Numbered from the stretch's first letter, positions 1-8,631 are shown. The stretch is 42,399 nucleotides of DNA from CAYQCN01 sp964415975 (GCA_964415975.1 CAYQCN010000004.1:1-42399); one strand, 5' to 3'. Notes: generated by a model from the letters alone, not told the origin. Translations and numbers: made by a program.

Positions 1-247
1 TACTAACACCTTTTTTTCGAAACTATACAACCATTTAGTCACGCCGGCAAAAAGTTAAGTCTACCTGCTAGTTTGTAAGCCTTGGAAGCTTAAACCCCTA
101 CAATCTCTGCTTTTTTCCTTCATAAAGCCGCTGTCAAGGTCCGACCTTGACAGCGAGAATATTGAACTATGGATTTGTCAGGGCTATTGCTCCTCACACC
201 TGGCACCTCAAACTTAACAACTAACACCTACCCTCTATCAGCCTGCC
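1..247. other. Intergenic region downstream of aspS
   Basis: No convincing gene is seen on either strand. The segment holds the copy 1 palindrome and an AC-rich tract at about 185-240. The left part may belong to the leader or tail of a gene outside the window. Confidence 0.5.
117..155 (+). repeat. Palindromic intergenic repeat, copy 1
   Basis: A 27-base palindrome at 129-155 has 13-base perfect arms (CGCTGTCAAGGTC and its complement) around one central base. It is preceded by a conserved flank CCTTCATAAAGC at 117-128. Copies 2 (8632-8670, opposite orientation) and 3 (17299-17341) share the palindrome and most of the flank. It lies about 90 bases beyond the aspS stop, but no T-run follows it on the aspS strand, so it is unlikely to be a plain intrinsic terminator. 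It is probably a REP- or MITE-like element. Confidence 0.85.
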
Positions 248-1630
248 TTACGCCTCAGTATTGTCTAACTTAATATGGGCGTCTTTAAGGGCCTGAAATC
301 TAGTCTCGCTAGGAGCCCCTGTGAGTGGGTCGCGGGCATCACCGGTTTTAGGAAAGGCCATCACCTCACGAATGTTGGGCTCGCCGGCTAGAACCATCAG
401 TAAGCGATCAAGGCCAAGTGCTATGCCGGCATGTGGTGGCACGCCGTAACGGAAAGCCTCAAGCATATGACCAAACCGCTTAGCCGCCTCTTCCTCGTCT
501 ATGCCAAGTGCTTCAAACACTTGATACTGCAGCTCTTGGTTGCTGATACGGACCGAGCCGCCGCCGACCTCATAGCCATTGAGAGCCAAATCATAGGCAT
601 CAGCTAAGACGTCTAGGGGAGAATCTGTGATTTTATCGACATGTTCAGACTTTGGCGCAGTAAAAGGGTGATGCATAGCTACCGTTTCGCCAGTACTCGT
701 CTCCTTCTCAAACATGGGAAAATCAACTACCCAGCAAAAGGCTAGCTCGAAAGGATTGTCTTTGTCTTTGCGTAAGTCAGGCTTATCGGTGCCGTATTGA
801 TCCATAGCCTCGGCATAGGTCATGCGCGGGAACGGGGCTTGAGTAATGTGATGCTCGGGCATGAGCGTATCGACGAGCTCGACCATCATATTCTCAACTA
901 ACTGCAGAACATCTTCTTGCTCTACAAAAGACATTTCCATATCTATCTGGGTATGCTCTGGCTGCCGATCACCGCGCTGATCTTCATCGCGTAAAGCTTT
1001 GGCTAACTGAAAATACCTGCCAATTCCACCCACCATCAATAATTGCTTAAACTGCTGTGGAGACTGAGGTAATACATAGAACTGGCCCGGGTGCAATCTC
1101 GACGGCACCAAGAATTCACGAGCCCCTTCCGGTGTGCCCTTGGTCAAAAGTGGCGTCTCTACTTCAATAAACTCATTGCTGCTTAAGTGGTTGCGCACAA
1201 ACTGGCTGACATTATGACGCAAGCGTATATTTGCCTGCATACGATCACTGCGCAAGTCCAAATACCTATACTTTAAACGTACCTCTTCATTTATATCCCG
1301 AGTGTCTTTCTTGATCTCAATTGGTAACTCGTCTGATTCCGATAAAATTTCAATTCTATTGGCCTTTACCTCGACCGCACCAGTGGTTAGATTCGGATTA
1401 ACAAACCGCTCGCCCCGCTCCTTGACCAAGCCGCTAACAGCTACCACATCTTCTGGGCTTAAGCGCGGCAGCTCATCGCTACTAATTACCACCTGCACTA
1501 AAGCAGTATGGTCTCTCAAGTCTATAAAAGCCATCTTGCCCATGTCTCTGACTGTGTGCACCCACCCACAAATCTCTACGCTATCACCAACAGTTTCACT
1601 GGTATATTTAATTGGAGTATATTTAGCCAT
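248..1630 (-). CDS. aspS: Aspartyl-tRNA synthetase without the GAD insertion domain
   Basis: Class II aminoacyl-tRNA synthetase that charges tRNA with aspartate in the cytoplasm. An N-terminal OB-fold anticodon domain (about residues 15-95) is followed by the catalytic core. The bacterial-type motif 2 region RDEDQRGDRQPEHTQID is at about 214-230, then YGTDKPDLR at 279-287, DFPMFE at about 303, the GGGSVRI segment, and motif 3 GIALGLDRLL near the C-terminus. Bacterial AspRS is usually about 580-600 residues; this one has 460. The missing part is the GAD domain normally found between YGTDKPDLR and DFPMFE, where only about 15 residues remain. The ATG at 1630 lies 8 nt after a -10 box (GATACT) with a -35 (TTGCAC) 17 nt upstream, so the message may be leaderless. 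Whether it also charges tRNA-Asn cannot be told from the sequence. Confidence 0.96.
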   Translation of the reverse strand: MAKYTPIKYTSETVGDSVEICGWVHTVRDMGKMAFIDLRDHTALVQVVISSDELPRLSPEDVVAVSGLVKERGERFVNPNLTTGAVEVKANRIEILSESDELPIEIKKDTRDINEEVRLKYRYLDLRSDRMQANIRLRHNVSQFVRNHLSSNEFIEVETPLLTKGTPEGAREFLVPSRLHPGQFYVLPQSPQQFKQLLMVGGIGRYFQLAKALRDEDQRGDRQPEHTQIDMEMSFVEQEDVLQLVENMMVELVDTLMPEHHITQAPFPRMTYAEAMDQYGTDKPDLRKDKDNPFELAFCWVVDFPMFEKETSTGETVAMHHPFTAPKSEHVDKITDSPLDVLADAYDLALNGYEVGGGSVRISNQELQYQVFEALGIDEEEAAKRFGHMLEAFRYGVPPHAGIALGLDRLLMVLAGEPNIREVMAFPKTGDARDPLTGAPSETRFQALKDAHIKLDNTEA

Positions 1631-1638
1631 TGTAGATT

Positions 1639-1667
1639 AGTATCACTTATCTATTGTCAGGGTGCAA
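1639..1667 (-). promoter_or_regulatory. aspS promoter, likely leaderless
   Basis: On the minus strand TTGCAC (1662-1667) is separated by 17 nt from GATACT (1639-1644). The aspS ATG begins 8 nt after the -10, so the expected start of transcription falls on or next to the start codon. No Shine-Dalgarno sequence is visible. Confidence 0.6.
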
Positions 1668-1708
1668 GACCGTCCCTTTTATAGCCACACATGCTACAAT
1701 ATTTCTTA

Positions 1709-2236
1709 ATGAAATTTAGTTTCAAAAAAGCCCAACAAAAACGACAACAAGCCAAAGCCACTGAAAGACACCGAGTCTTACAGTTCATTCAAAACCACGC
1801 CGCTAAGGCAGACTTTATCAATTGGCTCAATGCCAACTACAAGCAGCAATTTCAAGAGGACAAAGAATGGGATGAAATCATTAAGTCTGTGCGTGCCAAC
1901 CAAAACATAACCACCACCGCATTACACAACTATGCGACAAGCCTCACAGACGAAGAGGATGTCAACAAGCTACTGAAAGATGTCGAAAAAGAAACCGAAA
2001 AGGCTCAAGAAACAGTTTCTAAGTTGTATGATGCAGCAGCTGCAAAAAAGTTACAACCTATAGTCGGTGGGGCCTGTATACTGGGCGGCTTCTTGCTGTT
2101 GATTGCGTCAGCTGGCTTAATTGCAGATATTACCGAGCTAGGGCTCAATGAAGACATTCGTATATATTTATCGGCTATAGCTGGACTTTATGGCCTTCTC
2201 AACGTCCTTAGCGGCTTATTGCTTACCCTAAAGTAA
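1709..2236 (+). CDS. Uncharacterised protein with two C-terminal membrane helices
   Basis: Not recognised. About 175 residues. The N-terminal two thirds is soluble, basic then charged and helical, rich in K, Q and E with a coiled-coil tendency. Two hydrophobic helices follow (about residues 110-137 and 150-174), so it is probably a membrane-anchored cytoplasmic protein. I start it at the ATG at 1709 rather than the in-frame ATG at 1691, because the upstream ATG overlaps a good extended -10 (TGC TACAAT, 1692-1700) that lies 8 nt before 1709. Its 3' end overlaps the convergent permease gene by 9 nt, and the aspS promoter is back to back with it. Confidence 0.7.
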   Translation: MKFSFKKAQQKRQQAKATERHRVLQFIQNHAAKADFINWLNANYKQQFQEDKEWDEIIKSVRANQNITTTALHNYATSLTDEEDVNKLLKDVEKETEKAQETVSKLYDAAAAKKLQPIVGGACILGGFLLLIASAGLIADITELGLNEDIRIYLSAIAGLYGLLNVLSGLLLTLK

Positions 2237-3595
2237 TAATAAACTGACGCTCACTACACCCACCATTAGCAAAAACAGCATAGCCCCCCATGTCATCAAG
2301 TACAGGCTTTGAGGTGTAATGTGACGAGCCATATAGACAAAATAGCCCAGCAACAGCCATAACACTGTCACTAGCAATGATATCAGGCCAACAAATACCA
2401 ATATTAGTGCCGATAGGGCTATCAGAAATAGAGGCAGCCATGGAAAGAGCGGGGCTCTAAAAGGCCTCTCAAGGTATGGCCGCTGCTTACGAAAACGAAG
2501 CAAAGATAGAGCAATCACAATCATTACTACAAGATATACAGTGCTGCTAATATACGCCACAAATGCTATCGAATTAGTCAAAAGCAAAAACACTGCTAAA
2601 ATCGCCACCGCCAACACAGAGCGGTGGGGAACATCATTGGCATTTAAAGGCGAGAAAGCTCTCTCAAAATAGCCCTGACGGCTAAGCGCATATATTCGCC
2701 TAGAAGAGACCAATGTAGAAGCCAGTAGCGACCCCATAGTAGCGATTAATGCTGCCGGCAATACCACATAAACACCCAAGCTGCCCAGCTGCTCAGCAGC
2801 TAACAGCAAAGGCGAGCCTGATCCAGCAATAGCATCAGCTCCAACTAGATTAACCGCTGTAAACGATACCGATACAAATAGAACCATGGCTGCCAATACA
2901 CTCAGCACCAAAGCACGCGGAATATTCTTTGCCGGCTCTTTAGCCTCTTCAGCAATTGAAGCTATATACTCATAGCCAATATAGGTGCTGAACACAACTG
3001 AAACAGCTGCCAATATTGGCAGAATCTCAAAAGGCATCTGAGAAGCAAACTCTCCAACACCAAAAGCAAACTCACGGCTACCAACACCTAGAGCTACGAA
3101 AGTAAGCAACAATAAAACCAAAACTGACACGATTAGCATCTCTGCCTTGCCGGTGCTGGTAATATTTCGCATATTAACCGCCACTGCTAAACCGATAGCT
3201 CCAAGAGCAATCAACATAGGGTTGATTGGAATGAACAGATTAGCATAAAAAGCCACCCCTAGAGCATTGATCGTCAAATAGCTAACATCACCAAGTAGTA
3301 CCAGCCAGGAGAACATAAATGGATAATATTTTTTTCGGGTAGTGTTAAAAACTAACTCAATACTCGACCCAGAACGAGGAATAGTAGTGCCTAGCTCGGC
3401 ATACAACAAAGACCCTAGCAAAGCTAGAACACCACCAACAATAAATGAAATCGGTAAATATTCACCGGCTATAGCTGCACCAGGACCGATAAGCACAAAT
3501 ATGCCACCACCTACTGTGCCACTCACCCCAATCACAGACAAGGCAAACAAGCCAAGACTACGATTGAGTTTATTTTTGGGTCGATTTACATACAT
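2228..3595 (-). CDS. APC-superfamily amino acid permease
   Basis: Predicted integral membrane amino acid transporter with about 12 helices. The first helix carries the glycine-rich APC motif GVSGTVGGGIFVLIGPG, and the second region has the small-residue LLGSLLYAELGTTIPRSGS segment typical of the APC family. The EEAKEPAKNIPRAL loop between helices 6 and 7 is also a hallmark. Length (about 455 residues) is normal. The start is put at the ATG at 3595; a GTG at 3619 would add eight residues. Substrate is unknown, but amino acid uptake would suit an organism with little biosynthesis. The tail overlaps the convergent gene on the other strand. Confidence 0.9.
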   Translation of the reverse strand: MYVNRPKNKLNRSLGLFALSVIGVSGTVGGGIFVLIGPGAAIAGEYLPISFIVGGVLALLGSLLYAELGTTIPRSGSSIELVFNTTRKKYYPFMFSWLVLLGDVSYLTINALGVAFYANLFIPINPMLIALGAIGLAVAVNMRNITSTGKAEMLIVSVLVLLLLTFVALGVGSREFAFGVGEFASQMPFEILPILAAVSVVFSTYIGYEYIASIAEEAKEPAKNIPRALVLSVLAAMVLFVSVSFTAVNLVGADAIAGSGSPLLLAAEQLGSLGVYVVLPAALIATMGSLLASTLVSSRRIYALSRQGYFERAFSPLNANDVPHRSVLAVAILAVFLLLTNSIAFVAYISSTVYLVVMIVIALSLLRFRKQRPYLERPFRAPLFPWLPLFLIALSALILVFVGLISLLVTVLWLLLGYFVYMARHITPQSLYLMTWGAMLFLLMVGVVSVSLLLL

Positions 3596-3657
3596 AAGAT
3601 TTATCAAATAGTCTAACACGCTGCAGACTGGGTCTATATTGCAGCTGTTATGTGCTT

Positions 3658-3689
3658 TATAATGTATCAGGCAGGATAAACTAAAGGAG
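3658..3689 (+). promoter_or_regulatory. -10 box and Shine-Dalgarno of the DsbA-like gene
   Basis: TATAAT at 3658-3663 is a consensus -10. AAAGGAG at 3683-3689 lies 5 nt before the ATG at 3695. Unlike several neighbours, this gene has an ordinary leader with a ribosome binding site. No clear -35 is seen. Confidence 0.55.
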
Positions 3690-3694
3690 ATTTT

Positions 3695-4342
3695 ATGAGT
3701 AAAACATTCTGGATAGTCGTTGCGGCGGTAGTGATAGCCTTGGTGGGGTTATTTGTAGTAACCAATGAACCAAGCGAACCGCGGGAATCGGTAGATGAGC
3801 CGTTAGAGATAACTGATGAAGACCACGCTATCGGTGACGATAACGCTCAGATTGAACTAGTGACATACAGCGACTTTCAATGTCCATCATGCGCAGCCGC
3901 AGACCCAATCGTAAAAGACCTGATAGATGAATATGGAGATGATATCCAATTTATATACCGCCATTTCCACGTAGTTCAGCCGCAAACCACTAGTCACTTA
4001 GCATCCCGTGCAGCTGTAGCAGCTGAAAATCAAGACGCCTTCTGGGAGATGCACGATCTACTGTTTGAACGACAAGATCAGTGGGCACAAAATGCCGACG
4101 CCCCAAACATAATCAATGACTATGCAGAAGAGCTAGGCCTAGACATGGAGCAATTTGAAGCTGATATTGAAGATGCAGATACAGAAAACCGTGTAGAACG
4201 AGACCTAGACATCTCACAGCAGCTAGGCCTGTTTAGTACGCCTACATTCTTCCTCAATGGCGAACAGGTTGAGCAGCCATTCAATGAGCTACCTCAGCTA
4301 GTCGCAAACGAACTAGACGCCACAGAAGACGAACAAGAATAA
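3695..4342 (+). CDS. DsbA-like thiol-disulfide oxidoreductase, membrane anchored
   Basis: Thioredoxin-fold protein of the DsbA / BdbD type, expected to form or shuffle disulfides outside the membrane. Residues 5-22 form a single hydrophobic anchor, followed by an acidic linker. The redox site CPSC is at 63-66 after a SDFQ strand, as in BdbD-like proteins. The cis-proline loop FSTPTFFLNG is near residue 177. Length of 215 residues is usual. A partner (DsbB or VKOR) is not in the window. Cysteine-containing exported proteins nearby could be substrates, but that is inference. Confidence 0.9.
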   Translation: MSKTFWIVVAAVVIALVGLFVVTNEPSEPRESVDEPLEITDEDHAIGDDNAQIELVTYSDFQCPSCAAADPIVKDLIDEYGDDIQFIYRHFHVVQPQTTSHLASRAAVAAENQDAFWEMHDLLFERQDQWAQNADAPNIINDYAEELGLDMEQFEADIEDADTENRVERDLDISQQLGLFSTPTFFLNGEQVEQPFNELPQLVANELDATEDEQE

Positions 4343-4364
4343 AACCTTAATTCAGCCTGTAACC

Positions 4365-5729
4365 TCAATCTAGCCACTGCTTTTGATACAGTTCGATGTC
4401 AAACTTACGCTTAAGTCCGTTGTAATTCATATACCTGACCTTGCCGAATATATCTCGCTCCGTCCATCCGCGATCGTGCAGTCCAGCTATCGACCAAAGC
4501 AAACCGACATAGCCATTAGGGTCATTGCCATCTAGGCTGTACCGATCGTTTAGATAGATTCCATGCTCCAAAGCTACTTCGGCATTTTCACTCCACTCTA
4601 ATATTTTCTTAGCCCAATACATTCTCATATAGCCATGCATTTTACCTGTCTTTACCATCTGTATTTGGGCGGCATTCCAGGCTGGATCATGAGTCTGAGC
4701 TTGCTCTAATTGATCACGTGAATATATATAGGGCCGCGGATCTACTTCATGGCGTGCGAGCGTATCTTTGGCCCACTGCGAGGCTCCACGCAAAGAGTCA
4801 TAGTCTGGATTGTAATAACAGAAATTATCGCTCAGCTCCTTACGAACGATCAACTCTTCTAGAAATGCTTCTGGCCTGGACTGAGAACGCCTCTCGACTT
4901 CTAAAGCAACCCTTAAGCTCGAAATCTGACCAAAATGAAGATAAGGACTCAAGCCAGAAAGACCATCGGCACTAGGTTCATTTCTAATCTCATCATAAGC
5001 ATCAAGCCGATTGTCTATAAAATCATCCAGCTGCGTATGCGCCGCCGTCTCCCCTGGCGTGAAAATCTGACTATAACTATCTGGCCGCTCAAGCTCATTA
5101 ATCAGGCTTCTGGCCTCATCAAAAGATACGCCTACCCCGCGCTGCTGGCTCAACCGATACGGATGATCTTGTAGCGGTTTCGGTGGCTTAAGGTATTGGC
5201 TCAATTGAGAGTTTATCTTTGGTCGCAAGGTACGGGCTCCCACCTCTTGCTTACCAGAAGCCTGCCATACCGGCACAACATTATGCGTATCTACTACATA
5301 ACAAGGCACCGACAGCTCCCTCGATAGACGACTTCTTAGTTTAGACGGATATCGAAGCGGCGAGAAGTCAAAGTAGACTGCAGATGGCTCTATGCCTTCT
5401 AGCAACCTCTTTATCGACTCAGCCGCGCCTTTAGTGGTATCGATTATAGAAAAGCCGATACCATGACGGCCAAGAGAGACTTTAACTTCTTCTAGTCCCT
5501 CGAGCATGAAGTCGTAGTGGATGGCGGTGCGGTAGCCGCTTCTGGGCTTGAGTCCAAATAAAACCCATAGCCCAACCCCGAGCTTGATAGCTGCCTGCTG
5601 CGCCTCGATTAACGCGTGGTTGTCTTGGGCGCGCTGGTCCCTGCTCATTATATACACAACCGGACCAGATTTGCCGCTCAACAACTTCACGTCGTTCAAT
5701 GGCAGGGAGCGTTTTGAATTGGTAGACAT
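4365..5729 (-). CDS. phrB: Class II deoxyribodipyrimidine photolyase
   Basis: Light-driven FAD enzyme that repairs cyclobutane pyrimidine dimers. The N-terminal Rossmann part carries the class II signature MSRDQRAQDN (about residues 28-37). The C-terminal FAD domain ends with LLWSIAGLHDRGWTERDIFG and KVRYMNYNGLKRKFD, which match class II and not class I enzymes. Length of 454 residues is normal for the class. It starts only 3 nt after the stop of the antiporter gene, so the two are almost certainly co-transcribed and translation may be coupled. A photolyase implies exposure to light at least part of the time. Confidence 0.95.
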   Translation of the reverse strand: MSTNSKRSLPLNDVKLLSGKSGPVVYIMSRDQRAQDNHALIEAQQAAIKLGVGLWVLFGLKPRSGYRTAIHYDFMLEGLEEVKVSLGRHGIGFSIIDTTKGAAESIKRLLEGIEPSAVYFDFSPLRYPSKLRSRLSRELSVPCYVVDTHNVVPVWQASGKQEVGARTLRPKINSQLSQYLKPPKPLQDHPYRLSQQRGVGVSFDEARSLINELERPDSYSQIFTPGETAAHTQLDDFIDNRLDAYDEIRNEPSADGLSGLSPYLHFGQISSLRVALEVERRSQSRPEAFLEELIVRKELSDNFCYYNPDYDSLRGASQWAKDTLARHEVDPRPYIYSRDQLEQAQTHDPAWNAAQIQMVKTGKMHGYMRMYWAKKILEWSENAEVALEHGIYLNDRYSLDGNDPNGYVGLLWSIAGLHDRGWTERDIFGKVRYMNYNGLKRKFDIELYQKQWLD

Positions 5730-5732
5730 ATA

Positions 5733-7406
5733 TTATTTGTGACTAGTGTCCATATATTTCATATGTAGCTTGCGAGAGCGTCTGAAATGATCGTGGGCAT
5801 CAAATCCATGACGTTTGAGCCGCCTAGATATCTCGATGCTGCCCAAGAAATGCGGCATCATCACATATGTGGCGCCCTTTTCGTAAAGCTCTCTAGCCTC
5901 ATCCTCTTCTTCAGCCTTAGCAATCACCAGGGTTTGTGGACTGCGATGTGCGATATGCGACACTACTACATTGTTTGTCTCAAAATCAGTAGCAGTAATA
6001 ATGACTGCCGAGGCGTCTTCTAGCGGCAAATCTTCCAAAAACTCGGCATCATTGGCATCACCATATTGAGCGTTAACTCCTTCTTGTCGCAACATATCCA
6101 CCACCTCCGGGTCATACTCGATTACAAGCATATCTTTACCCAACTTCTCTGCACTATCTAGCAAGCTTCTACTGCCCGACTTCAACCCAAACATTATCAC
6201 ATCATATTTATCTGATGTCTGCTGATCGCTACGGGCGTTACTCCGCTCGAATATTTTCAAGTAAGGAGCCAACCAATCGTAAAGTTTGTCAGAATAAATG
6301 ATCATATAAGTAGAGGTGGCGATAGTAATCATAGCCACCAAAGTCAGCATGGACACAATTTCATCGCCCACATAGCCGCCTTCTCGCACCAATAGTATCA
6401 ATATCAAAGAGAACTCGCTTATCTGAGAGACAGTGAGGCCGGCCTTGAAACCTATCTTTCTTGTAAAGTTAAGCAAGCCCATAATACTCATCACGATGAT
6501 TGGATTACCAATTAAAACTGCAGCAGATAGCAACAATGCTGGGCCGATATTATCACCCAATGCAGCCAAATCTAGCTCACTTCCCAAGACGATAAAGAAC
6601 AGCACTATAAAGAAGTCACGCAAAGGCCGCATCCTGGATGAAATCTCCGATGCATAAGGTGAATTAGCTAGAGCCACACCCGCAGCTAGAGCCCCAATCT
6701 CTATAGTAAAGCCGATGGCATAAGCTGCTGAGGCGACGCCAAACCCCCATCCAATCGCAAACAGAAACAAAAACTCCTGCGAGCGAGCCACGAAGTGTTC
6801 GAGCTTGGGCAACAAGAAGTGAGATAGCAAACCTATTACCACTATAAAGCCTAAACCGGCCAAAGCAGTCTGAGTTAATATAGTCGATATCTCTTGATCC
6901 TGAGCTAAAGCGGCAACCGCAATCAAGGCAGTCACTGCAACTATGTCTTGCACAAGCAGAAAGCCAATTGCCACTTTGCCATACAGACGATGGGTGTCTT
7001 TTTTGTCAGACAACAACTTCAAGATTATGATGGTGCTTGAAAAAGCCATGCCCAAAGCAATGAAGAAAGCCTCTACAGCTGAGAAGCCGAGCCAACTAGC
7101 CAGCAAAAAGCCGATACTGATCGTAAACAGTATCTGCCCCACGCCAGTCAATACAGCTATCTTACCTACTTCACGGATAATCTTTGGATTCAGGCCTAAT
7201 CCGATAATAAACAACAACAACGCAATCCCCATATGGGAAAATAGATCGACCACTTCGGTCGATTGGACCAAATCAAATACTGCCGGACCGACTAAAAGTC
7301 CGGTGATTATATGGCCGATGATGAGGGGCTGACGCAGTAACTGCATTATCGACGCAACGATGGTTGCGATGACAAGCAGAACGCTTACTTCTATAAATAC
7401 ATCCAT
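5733..7406 (-). CDS. CPA2-family K+(Na+)/H+ antiporter with RCK domain (Kef-like)
   Basis: Monovalent cation/proton antiporter. The first roughly 385 residues are about 12 membrane helices of the Na_H_Exchanger fold, beginning with the LLRQPLIIGHIITGLLVGP segment typical of KefB/KefC. The rest is a cytoplasmic RCK / TrkA-N Rossmann domain (DVIMFGLKSGSRSLLDSA, then LVIEYDPEVVDML and YGDANDAEFLE). The glycine motif is slightly degenerate, so nucleotide gating may be altered. Length of 557 residues is typical. It is the first gene of a two-gene unit with the photolyase. An operator-like dyad lies about 60 nt upstream. Confidence 0.93.
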   Translation of the reverse strand: MDVFIEVSVLLVIATIVASIMQLLRQPLIIGHIITGLLVGPAVFDLVQSTEVVDLFSHMGIALLLFIIGLGLNPKIIREVGKIAVLTGVGQILFTISIGFLLASWLGFSAVEAFFIALGMAFSSTIIILKLLSDKKDTHRLYGKVAIGFLLVQDIVAVTALIAVAALAQDQEISTILTQTALAGLGFIVVIGLLSHFLLPKLEHFVARSQEFLFLFAIGWGFGVASAAYAIGFTIEIGALAAGVALANSPYASEISSRMRPLRDFFIVLFFIVLGSELDLAALGDNIGPALLLSAAVLIGNPIIVMSIMGLLNFTRKIGFKAGLTVSQISEFSLILILLVREGGYVGDEIVSMLTLVAMITIATSTYMIIYSDKLYDWLAPYLKIFERSNARSDQQTSDKYDVIMFGLKSGSRSLLDSAEKLGKDMLVIEYDPEVVDMLRQEGVNAQYGDANDAEFLEDLPLEDASAVIITATDFETNNVVVSHIAHRSPQTLVIAKAEEEDEARELYEKGATYVMMPHFLGSIEISRRLKRHGFDAHDHFRRSRKLHMKYMDTSHK

Positions 7407-7467
7407 TATGAGAGGGGTTTAACTATTGCGTACGAACTGTAACGACTTCTGATTGTGACTGCTGCAC

Positions 7468-7490
7468 TATAGGTATAGCCATGCCTATAC
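7468..7490. promoter_or_regulatory. Operator-like nested dyad upstream of the Kef-like gene
   Basis: TATAGG (7468-7473) pairs with CCTATA (7484-7489), and GTATAG (7473-7478) pairs with CTATAC (7485-7490). The nested arms lie about 62-84 nt before the antiporter start at 7406 and could bind a regulator. No T-run makes it a terminator. Confidence 0.3.
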
Positions 7491-7641
7491 TCCTAATCCA
7501 TCACGTAAAGTGTAGATATAGCCCTACAAGCCAATCTCTAACCTGTCCGTGAAAGTTTTTATTTTTTAATAACGCTTATTTTTAGCGTCTATGTAATTAT
7601 TTAGTATGGCTATGAGCCAAGCTGTTGTCAATAACAAATCG

Positions 7642-7923
7642 CTACAATTGCCCCCTACTAGCAACTATCTGCCTAGAGCGTAATTTTACTAATTCATACT
7701 CTAAGACCGCCATTATGCTCAAATAAGCTAAACCGCTGCCACACAAACGCAGCAAGCCAACCCCCTCAAAGGCAAGCCCTATACCGGTTGCAACCTGCCA
7801 AAGCCCAGCCAGTGGTATGGATAGCAGTAGCCATTTATATGCAGTCTTTCTCCAGGCAGCCACTCCCCCAACTATTACTAGACCTAAACTTAAAGCCGCT
7901 CCTAATAAATGTAATGTAAGCAT
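7642..7923 (-). CDS. Small uncharacterised membrane protein
   Basis: Not recognised. 93 residues with three predicted hydrophobic segments (about 3-23, 28-50 and 55-75) and a short basic tail (KLRSRQIVASRGQL). The shape resembles short members of the DUF2269 or CopD-like membrane families, but no diagnostic motif is visible. It stands alone between intergenic regions, with no clear ribosome binding site. Reading frame and hydrophobic pattern support a real gene, though not strongly. Confidence 0.6.
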   Translation of the reverse strand: MLTLHLLGAALSLGLVIVGGVAAWRKTAYKWLLLSIPLAGLWQVATGIGLAFEGVGLLRLCGSGLAYLSIMAVLEYELVKLRSRQIVASRGQL

Positions 7924-8155
7924 CTCAATAATTTTGAATCTTAATCGCTTAAACTTATACGTCTAGTCTAACATCACCCAAAGAAATAGGCGCTAAACAA
8001 ATAATAAAAGTGACATAAAATGCCAAACAATATTATATGAAAGCGCCACGCACCTAGACTGTAAGTTAATCCAAAAAGAGTATTTCTAGGGTAGTTACAC
8101 TCGACAAACAAACTGATATAGCCTGCCAAAATAGAGCAAAATTGGTTTGGGCAAG

Positions 8156-8197
8156 GCCGGAGTCAGTAACTATACAAGCTCTAACACCAACTCCGGC
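8156..8197 (-). terminator. Hairpin after the zinc-finger microprotein gene
   Basis: GCCGGAGT (8156-8163) and ACTCCGGC (8190-8197) form an 8-bp GC-rich stem with a 26-nt loop. It begins 13 nt after the stop of the minus-strand microprotein gene. There is no good T-run, so termination is only a guess. Confidence 0.3.
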
Positions 8198-8210
8198 GTT
8201 GCCACAACAC

Positions 8211-8357
8211 TCAACCTCTGCCGCAGCTAGGACAGGTGCCCTTGCCGCCACAAGGCGAACAGGTCTGAGCTCCTACGCCGAAATGGGATCCGACTTTGCC
8301 ATGCCCGCCGCAAGACTTGCAGCCGCCCTTGTTGTTGCATGTCGAGCAAACAGCCAA
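8211..8357 (-). CDS. Cys-rich zinc-finger microprotein (DnaJ zinc-domain-like), 48 residues
   Basis: A short gene easily missed because of its size. The predicted product has four CxxC knuckles at residues 4-7 (CSTC), 13-16 (CKSC), 33-36 (CSPC) and 42-45 (CPSC). Glycines follow three of them (CGGHG, CGGKG, CGRG). This is the pattern of the DnaJ cysteine-rich domain, which binds two zinc ions. The only possible start after the upstream in-frame stop is TTG at 8357. A weak purine-rich AGAGGCGG lies upstream, and a good promoter (TTGCCA, 16 nt, TATAAA) is at 8403-8430. There is no J-domain or other partner beside it. It may act as a small RNA- or protein-binding zinc protein; function is unknown. 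Confidence 0.75.
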   Translation of the reverse strand: MAVCSTCNNKGGCKSCGGHGKVGSHFGVGAQTCSPCGGKGTCPSCGRG

Positions 8358-8402
8358 GGCTGTTCACCGCCTCTCTTTAGTCGATTGCAAGGTGCCACTT
8401 TA

Positions 8403-8430
8403 TTTATACAACAATTAGCAAAATTGGCAA
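8403..8430 (-). promoter_or_regulatory. Promoter of the zinc-finger microprotein gene
   Basis: On the minus strand TTGCCA (8425-8430) is followed after 16 nt by TATAAA (8403-8408). Transcription would start near 8396 and leave a leader of about 38 nt. This supports the short gene at 8211-8357. Confidence 0.55.
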
Positions 8431-8631
8431 TAGTAGATAAGTCTGGATAATTAAAAATAAGCGCTCAGAAGCACAGGAGGTGGGATGAACCTAGCTTAAA
8501 GTTGTAAGACTTGTAAAAAGTTGAAGCACAGCTCTGAGTTTATAATTTATGTCTTTTAACTTTTAGCTTTACAACTAACATCTCAAACCTAAAACCTAAA
8601 ACATAGAACTTGAATCTACACCCCTCGCTCT

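Noticed and set aside
129..155. Palindrome copy 1 as the aspS terminator
   Set aside because: No T-run follows on the aspS strand, and copy 3 of the same element lies between gene starts.
1302..1640. Open frame antisense to aspS, and similar frames opposite the transporters and typA
   Set aside because: They lie inside strong genes on the other strand, have no motif or ribosome binding site, and show composition expected of shadows.
7560..7600. ACGCT/AGCGT hairpin near an A/T tract
   Set aside because: The stem is only 5 bp and the T-tract is in the loop or before the stem, so it is not a convincing terminator.
8142..8450. Open frame on the plus strand over the GC-rich island
   Set aside because: The Ala/Ser/Thr-rich product looks like the antisense of the Cys-rich microprotein gene; only the minus-strand frame has a meaningful motif pattern and a promoter.
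8478..8500. Strong Shine-Dalgarno AGGAGGTGGG right before an ATG
   Set aside because: The frame stops after four codons. It may be a relic or a chance match, so I do not call a gene.
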